Source of the DNA: CAZRHR01 sp964599915
GTDB taxonomy: Bacteria > Bacteroidota > Bacteroidia > CAIKAF01
Length of the DNA: 22,908 nucleotides
Assembly: GCA_964599915.1 (NCBI GenBank)
Contig: CAZRHR010000046.1
Coordinates: 1-22,908 of the forward strand
Direction of reading: 5' to 3'
Shown in pieces: positions 6,619 to 14,020 of this stretch. The notes under the pieces are model-generated. The model saw only the letters and a list, made by a program, of their open reading frames with translations, searched no databases and was not told the origin of the DNA. Numbering within the stretch: position 1 is the first letter of the stretch; every line of letters begins with the position of its first letter. A program made the position numbers and the translations under genes.

Positions 6619-8865
6619 TTGCAATCCTTGAACGCCTTTACCCAGTATAACTTCCCAGCCAAGGTTAGAAAGTTCGCCATCCAGAAGGCATCTTTAAAGG
6701 TATTTATTGCCAAATATGAAGGTATTGTACCTTGGTCAAATGGGATTAAGAACGAAGCCGACCTAACAGCGTACATCGCACAGCAGTTGCTGCCCGCGTT
6801 GTATTCCCGTTGTTCCCTTTTGGGAGATATTCATAAGGAAAAAACCTACTTTGTTAAAGCCAATCATGTTGATTTAGAAAACCATTACAGAACTTCTCTG
6901 GAGCAGGAAGCTAACGAGGTGGCATTGTTGAGGGAAATGGAAAAAAAACAAGGAACTGCCGCTGCCCTTGCCGAATTATGCCGCCAAATCAACCAAAAGA
7001 AAAGCGATGCATTCCAGCTTTGGATTAAGCTTATGTCCAAGCATTTTCAAGATGACCCTGCCTTTGTGTTTCTAATGCTGCAACCCATTTTCCAGACAAC
7101 CCCTTTTGGTTCTAGGCGGATTCTAAGTGAACCCAGCCTAAGCATCTTGCAGTGGCTGCATCTTCAACTTGAAAAAGAAAGCATTTACCCAGGATTTAAT
7201 CTAGCCAAACTTTACTTCATCAAAGAAGCTTTTGGAATTTCTGAAATTAAAAGAAACGGGTGGCAAATGATTCCTAGGGGTCGGAAAAATTCAAGAATGC
7301 TTTGTGCTGCTGCGCGTGGAAGTGGATGGTGTGTTGCCTCCTATAGCATGGCTCAATTTTACTTGGAAAGGTTTTCTTTTTACATCCTTTGGTCCGACAG
7401 CAAACCGAAGGCGGCATTGCGCGTATCTAATAAAACCGTTTACGAATACGTTGGAGTAAACAATTCATTTCCAGAGGAATGGATGCACGACATTTCTTTA
7501 TTCTGCTCGGAAATGGATTTGAACTATACGCCAGAAACTTCCATTTCCTTTGAAAACAAAGACATTAATTGGTGGAAAAATCGGATTCGATACTGGCCGT
7601 TGGCCTACAACCATATGCCGGAAGAAATAAAAATGCATTTCGGGCAAATTAATCGCGTTGTTTTATATTCTTTGGTCACATTTTTTCCTACCTCTGAAAT
7701 AGAAAAAAAGGTTAACATCAAATTTGAGTTTGAAGATTATTCTGAAATAATCACCCTTTACCCTGAGCTCTATACATCAAACATCCAGTGGGCAGGCTCA
7801 ATAGAAGAAACAGAGGCACTGAAGGTTGCTTGGGTTCAATCCTGGATTGGCAAGCTAACCCATCAAGCCTTTACCCTGGCTGAAATTAAGGCCATTCCAG
7901 AAGAAGTAAAAAAAACAAAGGCGTTTACGGAATGCATTGGGCAACTCTTCGAATCGCATATTTACCGTAAACTTATCCGGATTCCAAAGTCCTTTGATGA
8001 GCGGTCGTATCCATTAAAAATGGACGACCTACTTCCTTACGAGGAACACGAACCTATCGGCCAAACCATTAGCAGGGCAGCGATGGTTTTAATTCAAAAT
8101 CAAACCACCGAATTCGGTGAGCGTATTTTCCCAGAATATTTAAGAAACAGAAGCGATTTTAATGAAATAAGAAAACAAGCCTGGGCAAAAGCCATAGAGG
8201 CTCGACCTAGTTTGCGACTGGCACTCCCACAAGACCTTGCCTCACTCAAAATTTTTGCTTTTAACCAAGTCCCCTACCCTCCTTTGAAGGCAAAGGATTA
8301 CTGCCGAAAATTAGAAGAAAAACCCTGGATGCTCGACAGCAAAACGGGTGGGATCCCTTCTGCATTCAAACAACAAGAGATCGCTTTAAAGGCATATCTA
8401 ACAGGCTGGGATGCCATTATTAGAAAAAACCCTCATAGGTTATGGGTACAGTTTGGCCGTCACGGGAACAGGACGTATTTACCTGTAGCTGCCTTAAGGA
8501 ATAAACAAATCTTAGATGCTTTTTTTTATGGATTTAAAACAGCCATGGCCAAACAAACCGACCCCTGGAAATCGGTTACCCCAAATACCCGATCCAAGCC
8601 AGAAATTGCATTGGCCTTTCTGATGGCTATCCACAATAGCGACAAGCCATTACTTAAAAAGAAGTACTTCGTTGAAAATTCAGAAGTGCTTGGCCATCTC
8701 CCCAATGGAGAAATTAAGGATATCATCAAGAAAACAATCAAAACTGGAGCCCACTTTTTTTTCCAAGCTTTTATGGAAAACAAATTGCAGCTGTCAGAGC
8801 CTTTTTCGGACTTTCCAATTGGTTTAAGACAAGCAAACCCTGCCCAGGTTAAAAAAAATTCATAA
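6619..8865 (+). CDS. large protein with PcfJ-like core, start uncertain
   Basis: This is a long open frame of up to 748 residues. The clearest conserved segment is at 235-284: GSGWCVASYS, a helix (MAQFYLERF), strand FYILW, then KPKAALRVS, VYEYVGVNN. This order resembles the C-terminal motif of PcfJ-type proteins known from mobile elements. The rest is helical with no domain I can name. No signal peptide or membrane segment is seen. There is no ATG in frame until codon 107, and the frame closes at a stop at 6601-6603, so the start must be TTG at 6619 or 6628, or a rare ATT at 6616, or the gene has lost its N-terminus. An out-of-frame ATG at 6570 opens a 26-codon frame overlapping this start. 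It sits 119 bases after the GIY-YIG-like gene. Confidence 0.65.
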   Translation: MQSLNAFTQYNFPAKVRKFAIQKASLKVFIAKYEGIVPWSNGIKNEADLTAYIAQQLLPALYSRCSLLGDIHKEKTYFVKANHVDLENHYRTSLEQEANEVALLREMEKKQGTAAALAELCRQINQKKSDAFQLWIKLMSKHFQDDPAFVFLMLQPIFQTTPFGSRRILSEPSLSILQWLHLQLEKESIYPGFNLAKLYFIKEAFGISEIKRNGWQMIPRGRKNSRMLCAAARGSGWCVASYSMAQFYLERFSFYILWSDSKPKAALRVSNKTVYEYVGVNNSFPEEWMHDISLFCSEMDLNYTPETSISFENKDINWWKNRIRYWPLAYNHMPEEIKMHFGQINRVVLYSLVTFFPTSEIEKKVNIKFEFEDYSEIITLYPELYTSNIQWAGSIEETEALKVAWVQSWIGKLTHQAFTLAEIKAIPEEVKKTKAFTECIGQLFESHIYRKLIRIPKSFDERSYPLKMDDLLPYEEHEPIGQTISRAAMVLIQNQTTEFGERIFPEYLRNRSDFNEIRKQAWAKAIEARPSLRLALPQDLASLKIFAFNQVPYPPLKAKDYCRKLEEKPWMLDSKTGGIPSAFKQQEIALKAYLTGWDAIIRKNPHRLWVQFGRHGNRTYLPVAALRNKQILDAFFYGFKTAMAKQTDPWKSVTPNTRSKPEIALAFLMAIHNSDKPLLKKKYFVENSEVLGHLPNGEIKDIIKKTIKTGAHFFFQAFMENKLQLSEPFSDFPIGLRQANPAQVKKNS

Positions 8866-8914
8866 ACCAGTAAGCAAGCGGATGTAAGCCGAACAATCCC
8901 TTTTTACTTTCAAG

Positions 8915-9001
8915 TAGGTTTGCCTGTTCCTCATTGCCTTATTTTCTACACATTCCTTTTTGGGGGCACCTTTTTATTTGTAAAGACACTAAACCTAGCC
9001 C
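8915..9001. repeat. second intergenic element with arms like those at 2366-2446
   Basis: TAGGTTTGC (8915-8923) and AAACCTAGCCC (8991-9001) are exact copies of sub-sequences of the element at 2366-2446, in the same order and at similar spacing (76 versus 69 bases between arm starts). The arms pair over 7 bp (TAGGTTT/AAACCTA). The sequence between the arms is not alike. A third, weaker partial arm AAACCTAAC occurs at 9514-9522. Confidence 0.4.
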
Positions 9002-9100
9002 GCTTTTCGTTTTACATTCTATAACCCTGAGAACCTGATCTTCCGGTTAACAGCCCCAAATCAAGTATCTCATGGCTGATGTAAACCAAAACCGAGCAGC

Positions 9101-9448
9101 ATGCAAAAATCAAAAGAAGAATTGCGGGCCGAAATCGAAGCAGACTTTAAAGGCAATTACGAGGGAATTGGATTGATTCTGTTTTTGAATGCGCTTGTAA
9201 AAATCATGCATACCCGAACCTGCATTTTTTTTGCAACAAGCATTGTTCCCTACTCCGTTGGGGGCTGTCTTTGGTATATGCACCAAAAACCTGTACTTCT
9301 GTGCCTAATTGCAAGCATGACCGGACACCTTGTTGCTTACTTTATTGTTATGTTTCTTAGTCCAGACTTGGACCAAGACTACACCTTCTTCAACGATTAC
9401 GAAGAGATTTTGAAGGAGCTGAAAATAAAAAGTGGCAAAGGATCATAA
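9101..9448 (+). CDS. small two-helix membrane protein, unknown
   Basis: This is a 115-residue protein with a charged amphipathic N-terminus (KSKEELRAEIEADFKG) and two probable transmembrane helices (about 40-60 and 64-87), then an acidic/basic cytoplasmic tail ending KELKIKSGKGS. A third hydrophobic stretch at 22-34 might dip into the membrane. No family is recognised. It stands alone, 235 bases after the PcfJ-like gene and 155 bases before the next small membrane protein. The regular helix pattern and clean ATG support a real gene; function unknown. Confidence 0.55.
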   Translation: MQKSKEELRAEIEADFKGNYEGIGLILFLNALVKIMHTRTCIFFATSIVPYSVGGCLWYMHQKPVLLCLIASMTGHLVAYFIVMFLSPDLDQDYTFFNDYEEILKELKIKSGKGS

Positions 9449-9603
9449 ATGGGAGACTACTGACAATGAGTCAACCCAATTTTAGTCATTCATTCCTTTC
9501 CTTTTTTGGCTTTAAACCTAACACAAGGCTAAATGTGGCCCATCAAGACCAAGACCTAATTAAAATTATGGCTACTGATTAAATACCTAAAAAGTTTAAC
9601 ACC

Positions 9604-9870
9604 ATGCGCATCCTTCAGTTTTACCTAAGGCATTACCTCGCTTTCCACCATACTGCTACCATTTTAATATGGCTTGCAGTTTTTAAGGTAGGAGATATTG
9701 ATATTGTTGGCCTTCATTCATTGCCTTTACAGCTTTTATTTCTTGCTGCCTGTTACTTTGCAACTAAATACAAATTGAGGTATTTAAAAATAAAAGAATG
9801 TGTCGAGATTGAATTAATGAAAATTCAATCCCAGACTAAAAGTCAAAAGCATACGGATAAAAAGGATTGA
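9604..9870 (+). CDS. small membrane protein with basic tail, unknown
   Basis: This is an 88-residue protein with two probable membrane helices (about 15-30 and 38-54) followed by a Lys-rich soluble tail (ATKYKLRYLKIK onward to KHTDKKD). The short length, helix pair and positive-inside tail suggest a small inner-membrane protein. It resembles the neighbour at 9101-9448 in layout but not in sequence. It is the last supported gene of the island, about 230 bases before the right repeat. Function unknown. Confidence 0.5.
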   Translation: MRILQFYLRHYLAFHHTATILIWLAVFKVGDIDIVGLHSLPLQLLFLAACYFATKYKLRYLKIKECVEIELMKIQSQTKSQKHTDKKD

Positions 9871-10188
9871 GCAATCAGGCTTTGCTGGAATCATCAAGTT
9901 TAAAGCGGCCCCAAACCAAATTCAACAACGCAACCAACCCAACACCTCCTGCGGCAGGGATCGACGAGCCTCCAAGGTGCCAAACAATCCGATTACTGCC
10001 AACAGGTCAAATCAAATCCAAAACTCTATTATTAACCAAAGAACAAAAGTTACTGAGTGAAGTTTTTGGTTTTGGGTGTTAAAACGCTGACATCACGTAG
10101 GTCTATTGGGGACAGGTGTTCTGTCGGTTAGAATAAAGCGCTAACCCTCCATTTTCAAGGAAACTTTAAAATCCTACACCCATGGATT
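9871..10188. other. 318-bp stretch without a supported gene, right end of the island
   Basis: From the end of the 88-aa gene to the stop of the LprI-like gene I see no convincing coding sequence. A 71-codon frame from a TTG at 9867 has low-complexity content and no recognisable fold. The last part (10099 onward) is the right copy of the 94-bp direct repeat, including a non-functional duplicate of the last 11 codons of the CAP gene (10099-10136). Confidence 0.6.
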
Positions 10189-10192
10189 TCAT
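10099..10192. repeat. right copy of 94-bp direct repeat flanking the accessory island
   Basis: This copy matches 2261-2354 at 92 of 94 bases. It begins with a relic of the CAP gene 3' end (38 bases including TAA) and ends with the stop codon of the LprI-like gene (TCA at 10189-10191 on the + strand) plus one base. It is attR-like if the insertion was site-specific. Confidence 0.95.
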
Positions 10193-10530
10193 TTGCGTGC
10201 ACAAACCCCTTGCCGTTCCAATTCGATATATACATCCTGCAATTTGATGGTTCGTTCCCGATTGAGCTGAGCCAAATACAGGGCTTTGTCTTCCGCGGTA
10301 TATTCCACTGGAAACTCACTATCCAAAAGGGTTTCACGGTACTGATACCAAACCGTTTGTTCCGTTTTCAACCGCTGTAATTTGGGAATCATGGCACAGG
10401 TGGTCATTAACGCATCATAGGCTTGGGTAAGCTCTTGTTCGGAAAGATAGGCCTGCTGCCCAGGAGTGATTTGTGATTGCGCATTTACCCCGCCAATGGC
10501 GCCAAAAAGAAAAAGTACAACATATTTCAT
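10189..10530 (-). CDS. secreted LprI/DUF1311-like protein
   Basis: This is a 113-residue protein from the ATG at 10530 (MKYVVLFLFGAIGGVNAQ), which starts right at a signal peptide with probable cleavage after NA. A longer frame to 10563 only adds residues ahead of the signal. The mature part has the pattern of the LprI lysozyme-inhibitor family: ELTQAYDALM, then P-K-LQRLKTEQTVWYQYRETL, then a late helix NRERTIKLQDVY. Two Cys (in MTTCAM and GVCARK) may form a disulfide. The stop codon lies in the right copy of the 94-bp repeat. It is divergent from the nucleoid-associated protein gene. Family assignment is by motif only. Confidence 0.65.
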   Translation of the reverse strand: MKYVVLFLFGAIGGVNAQSQITPGQQAYLSEQELTQAYDALMTTCAMIPKLQRLKTEQTVWYQYRETLLDSEFPVEYTAEDKALYLAQLNRERTIKLQDVYIELERQGVCARK

Positions 10531-10657
10531 GGGCAACAATTTTTCAAAGCCAAAGGTAACCATTCACCCCGCGAATCCCAAGTGAACAAAGAGCCTCCGA
10601 GGGTCAAAGGCAGAGTTTTACCCAAAACACAAAGGGAAATAGTGTGTATATTGCGAC

Positions 10658-11686
10658 ATGATTTCTACGAAAAACGCAAGAATCGAGGCCATGGTGGCCC
10701 ACCAGGTAGGGAACAGTCTTCGGGAAGAGGCATTACAACTCGCCGAAATGCCATTGGACCCGGAATCATACGAGCGATACCAGGAAAAATTATTGGGGTA
10801 TTTCTTCAAAGACTTACCACATGGTACCATTTTTAGGTTTTCGGATGATCACCATCCCGTGGCTCTGCAAATCCAAACCTTGTTGGAAGAGCCCAATGCC
10901 CTGGTTTCTACCAGTACGGCCTTAGCCAAAAGACTTTATGACGCCGTTTTTCACGATAAAATCAAAAGCGGGATGTTTATCGTGGTGCGCTTTCAAGGGG
11001 TCACCTATCAGGACGAACCCGTGCCGGCCATAGGCTTATTTAAGGCCGAGACCTTTGATTATTTCATGGATTTCAAACCCAAACAAGGCGGCTTTAAACT
11101 CAACTTGTCCAAAGGATTTCCCATTCGGAAAATGGACAAAGGCTGTGTATTCATACCCGATGCGTCCCATCCTTCCCAATGGTTGGGATTGGTAGCCGAC
11201 CGCCACGCCGAGGCCCGCTATTGGATGGAAGGCTTTTTGGGACTAAAACCAGTTATGAACGAAGCCATTGCGACCCGTCAAGCCTTGGATTTGGTGAAAA
11301 AATTCTCAGAAGATGTACTTTCCCCTGAAAATGACACCCCAAGGGCGGAGCAAATGGCCTTTTTGCAGAAATCCGCCTCCTTCTTCGAAACCCATGAAGA
11401 ATTTGATGTGGATGTCTTTCAATCGGAAGTAATTCAAGCCCCGGAGTTACGTGAGGCCTTTCAAGATTATAAAGCGGCGTATCAGGAAGAGGTACCTGTG
11501 ATGGAAAAATTTAAAATTTCTCCTGAAGCCGTTCGAAAAGAACATCCCAAGTTTGTGCGCTCCGTTATTAAGTTGGACAAAAATTTCCACCTCTATGTCC
11601 ATGGAAATGGAGAAATGATTGAGAAAGGATTCGACGAGGAAAAGGGAATGTCGTACTATAAACTTTTCTTCAAAGAAGAATCGTAA
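10658..11686 (+). CDS. nucleoid-associated protein, NdpA/YejK family
   Basis: This 342-residue protein matches the 37-kDa nucleoid-associated family (NdpA, YejK) over its length. Features include the N-terminal helix with VAHQVGNSLREEALQLAE, the middle FIVVRFQG and PAIGLFK strands followed by GGFKLNLSKGFPI, the segment MDKGCVFIP, and the C-terminal domain with KFSEDVLSPEND and FHLYVHGNGE. Such proteins bind the nucleoid in E. coli; Bacteroidota carry many copies with undefined roles, some in accessory DNA. Here it is in the backbone, divergent from the LprI-like gene. It ends 22 bases before the stop of the convergent O-methyltransferase gene. Confidence 0.85.
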   Translation: MISTKNARIEAMVAHQVGNSLREEALQLAEMPLDPESYERYQEKLLGYFFKDLPHGTIFRFSDDHHPVALQIQTLLEEPNALVSTSTALAKRLYDAVFHDKIKSGMFIVVRFQGVTYQDEPVPAIGLFKAETFDYFMDFKPKQGGFKLNLSKGFPIRKMDKGCVFIPDASHPSQWLGLVADRHAEARYWMEGFLGLKPVMNEAIATRQALDLVKKFSEDVLSPENDTPRAEQMAFLQKSASFFETHEEFDVDVFQSEVIQAPELREAFQDYKAAYQEEVPVMEKFKISPEAVRKEHPKFVRSVIKLDKNFHLYVHGNGEMIEKGFDEEKGMSYYKLFFKEES

Positions 11687-11708
11687 GTGGAAGTGGAGGA
11701 TGGACCGC

Positions 11709-12350
11709 CTACTTTTCAGGCTTTTGCACCACCATCAACCCATCCCGTACAGGTAACAATACATGGAAATGACCAGACCCATGCACGGTTTCATTGTAAG
11801 ACCGTAAAGCAGATGTTTCTGCATCCTGATGCGCCTCCTCGGTTACTTTTCCGCTCCACAATACATTATCGGCAATGACCCAACCTCCGGGGCGGAGTTT
11901 CGGCCAAACCAAATCTAAGTACCGCTGATAATTCTCTTTATCTGCATCAATAAAAACCAAATCCAAGGTCTCCTCCAGGCTTTTTAAAAAGTCCGAAGCG
12001 TCCATAAAATGGGGTAAAACCACTTCTTCCAATCCGGCGCGGGTGATGTATCGATGAACCATGGGTGCCAATTCATCGTTGATATCTACCGTGTACAATT
12101 TACCACCGGGCGCTAAACCCCGCGCTAAACATAAAGCAGCATACCCCGTGTACGTACCAATTTCTACGATACATTGGGGCTGAATCATGCGGCTAAACAT
12201 TTCCAAAATGGCGCCTTGAATGGGACCGGACAACATGCGTGGCATCAATACTTTTTGCCATGTTTCGCGGTTCAAATCGGCCAGCACATCATTTTCGGGC
12301 CGGGAATGGCCTTCTGCATAAGCTTCAATATGGTCAGGTAAAAAGTCCAT
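11709..12350 (-). CDS. class I SAM-dependent O-methyltransferase
   Basis: This 213-residue protein is a full-length member of the caffeoyl-CoA/catechol O-methyltransferase-like family. The SAM loop is VEIGTYTGYAAL, motif II is LYTVDIND, the metal/catalytic loop is LVFIDADKENYQRY and the metal-binding segment is WVIADNVLWSGKV. It uses S-adenosylmethionine and a divalent metal to methylate a small hydroxylated substrate in the cytoplasm; the natural substrate is unknown. It is the last gene of the six-gene - strand unit, starting 9 bases after the M16 peptidase stop. Typical bacterial members are about 210-220 residues, so it is complete. Confidence 0.88.
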   Translation of the reverse strand: MDFLPDHIEAYAEGHSRPENDVLADLNRETWQKVLMPRMLSGPIQGAILEMFSRMIQPQCIVEIGTYTGYAALCLARGLAPGGKLYTVDINDELAPMVHRYITRAGLEEVVLPHFMDASDFLKSLEETLDLVFIDADKENYQRYLDLVWPKLRPGGWVIADNVLWSGKVTEEAHQDAETSALRSYNETVHGSGHFHVLLPVRDGLMVVQKPEK

Positions 12351-12359
12351 CAGAATAAG

Positions 12360-13610
12360 TTAATCCGTTTGAGAAGGAATAAATTGCAGTAAACTAAGTT
12401 GTTCAGGCTGAAAAATTTCGTTGGCCATGTCGGTCAAATCAGATGGTTTTAAGGCATCCAGTCTGGCGAATAGCTGCGCCGTGGTTTCCACCTCGTCGAA
12501 CATGAGCACGGAGCGAGCAAAAACATGCAAAAGATGACTGGAGCTTTCATTGGCAAGTGCTACTTGGCCTTTGATCTGGTGCAAAGCCTTGGTCCATTGA
12601 AGTGTGCCTAGTGCCTTTTCTCTCAATGCTTTTAATTCGCGGTGAATCAGTTCGAGGGTGCGGTTCATTTGGCCGGCATCCGTGGAAAAATAAATGTACC
12701 AAGATCCTGCATCCTGATAGGCGGCATAGCCACTTTCCAGAAAATAAGTGAGTCCGTGTCGTTCACGGATATGAAGGTTCAACCTGGAATTCATGGCAGG
12801 CCCACCCAAGATGTTGTTAAGCATGAAAAAACCGAGGCGTTGTGGATGATGCAAGCCATAGGCCGGTCCAACCAAAAGCCCGTGGGCGTTGTTCAGTTCT
12901 CGGGTTTTGGAAATAACTTGTGGCTGGTAGGGGATGGGAAGAACAGGTCGGTCCACCGCCAAACCTGCCGGAATTTGGGAAAAATAGCGGGTCATGAGCT
13001 GGCGGCAATTGGCTTCGGTAAAAGGACCTATCAGCGTAACCACCATTTGAGAGGCTACATAATGTCGGGAGCGAAAATCCAGCAAATGGTCTCGCTGCAT
13101 ACTTTTTACCGTATCCTGGGTTCCCAAAATGGGATGCGCCAATGGATGGCCTGCAAAGCGAACTTCGTCCCCCCACTCCATCATTTCATCCGAGGGATCG
13201 TCCATACAACTTCGGATTTCATCCAGAATGACTTCCCTTTCTTTTTCCATTTCCCGCTCCGGAAAAGTTGGATGCAAAAGCATATCAGAGAGCAACTCCG
13301 CGGCACGGGTGGTATGTTCTTTTAGAACCACGGCATACAAAAACGTCTGCTCTTTGGTGGTGTAGGCATTGAGTTCTCCCCCCACATCATCTAAACGGGA
13401 GTTGATGTGATACGATTTTCTTTTCTGCGTGCCTTTGAACAACATATGTTCAATAAAGTGCGCCGCACCAAATAAATCAGGTTGTTCATCCCTTGCGCCT
13501 GCCTGGGTCATTACACCCAAATGCACTACCCGCGAAGCATTGGGCCAGCAGACACAACGTAAGCCATTGGGTAGGGTAAAACGAATCAACGTTTGTCGGT
13601 CAGCACTCAT
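12360..13610 (-). CDS. M16-family zinc peptidase
   Basis: This 416-residue protein is an insulinase-like M16 peptidase. The inverted zinc motif H51-F-I-E-H55 is followed by the family segment GGELNAYTTKEQTFLYAVV and by the third-ligand region EREVILDEI (about 124-132). The C-terminal half carries the usual second, inactive M16 domain. I chose the ATG at 13610 because it overlaps the upstream stop codon (ATGA), a sign of translational coupling. The in-frame TTG at 13622 only adds MRLS inside the upstream gene. There is no signal peptide, so the enzyme is cytoplasmic or exported by an unusual route. Homologues of this size are common processing proteases in Bacteroidota, often paired with a second M16 subunit, which is not seen here. 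Confidence 0.9.
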   Translation of the reverse strand: MSADRQTLIRFTLPNGLRCVCWPNASRVVHLGVMTQAGARDEQPDLFGAAHFIEHMLFKGTQKRKSYHINSRLDDVGGELNAYTTKEQTFLYAVVLKEHTTRAAELLSDMLLHPTFPEREMEKEREVILDEIRSCMDDPSDEMMEWGDEVRFAGHPLAHPILGTQDTVKSMQRDHLLDFRSRHYVASQMVVTLIGPFTEANCRQLMTRYFSQIPAGLAVDRPVLPIPYQPQVISKTRELNNAHGLLVGPAYGLHHPQRLGFFMLNNILGGPAMNSRLNLHIRERHGLTYFLESGYAAYQDAGSWYIYFSTDAGQMNRTLELIHRELKALREKALGTLQWTKALHQIKGQVALANESSSHLLHVFARSVLMFDEVETTAQLFARLDALKPSDLTDMANEIFQPEQLSLLQFIPSQTD

Positions 13611-14020
13611 GGACAAACGCAAGTTAGAGGTTGGGAAAGGCTAAGATCTTCCAAAGAACGTAACCAATAGACGGAATCCTGTATGGCCAATCCAGCCCTT
13701 ACTTCCTTTTGAAAAAGCGGCCCTTCCAATACATATAACTTTGGGGTTTCTCTCGGTTTACTTTGCCCGAATCGCACTTGGGCCGTTTGAATAAACTGTG
13801 ACAAGTCATTTGGTGTAGCCTTAAAACAATTCAACCAGCAGGATGAAAGGCTGTCCGATTGAAATTGAGCACGCGCAAACATATCTCTCACTCGGCCTTG
13901 GGGCCACATATCGGGTAAATCGGTGCGCCCTTTAATCAAGGTAAACCAAACCAAAATGGAACCTAATCCTACACCCAATAAATAAAAGGCAAACCTTCTG
14001 CCCAACTTTTGCCAATTCAT
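13607..14020 (-). CDS. membrane-anchored hypothetical protein
   Basis: This 137-residue protein has one N-terminal transmembrane helix (about 11-27, FAFYLLGVGLGSILVWF) preceded by a basic stretch, so a short cytoplasmic end and a soluble part outside the membrane are likely. It contains a Cys pair in SSCWLNCF and a C-terminal CVC motif. I do not recognise the family; it is probably a Bacteroidota-specific protein. It is tightly coupled on both sides: its ATG overlaps the ald stop (TGATG) and its stop overlaps the M16 peptidase start (ATGA). That fixes the start and supports a real gene. Confidence 0.75.
   Translation of the reverse strand: MNWQKLGRRFAFYLLGVGLGSILVWFTLIKGRTDLPDMWPQGRVRDMFARAQFQSDSLSSCWLNCFKATPNDLSQFIQTAQVRFGQSKPRETPKLYVLEGPLFQKEVRAGLAIQDSVYWLRSLEDLSLSQPLTCVCP

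Larger units (their letters stand above)
2355..10098 (+). mobile_element. putative integrated accessory island with 94-bp flanking repeats, no recombinase seen
   Basis: The segment between the two 94-bp direct repeats interrupts what reads as an ancestral convergent pair (CAP gene on +, LprI-like gene on -, about 52 bp between stops). Removing 7,838 bp (one repeat copy plus the insert) restores that arrangement exactly. The supported genes are all on the + strand. They belong to families common in accessory DNA (NADAR, PPP phosphatase, zincin, GIY-YIG, PcfJ-like). Base composition is mosaic: 4216-6600 is visibly more AT-rich than the rest of the island and much more so than the backbone. There is no integrase, transposase, relaxase or replication gene, so the insert would have moved with help in trans, be a decayed element, or have come in by homologous recombination of a circle. 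The repeat itself is certain; the mobility is inferred. Confidence 0.6.

Noticed and set aside
9867..10082. 71-codon frame from a TTG, overlapping the end of the 88-aa gene
   Set aside because: Low-complexity Pro/Thr/Lys content, no predicted fold or helix, TTG start inside the previous gene's stop; more likely non-coding.
12642..13325. 227-codon + strand frame inside the M16 gene
   Set aside because: It is antisense to a clear M16 peptidase with intact motifs, and its translation shows no domain.
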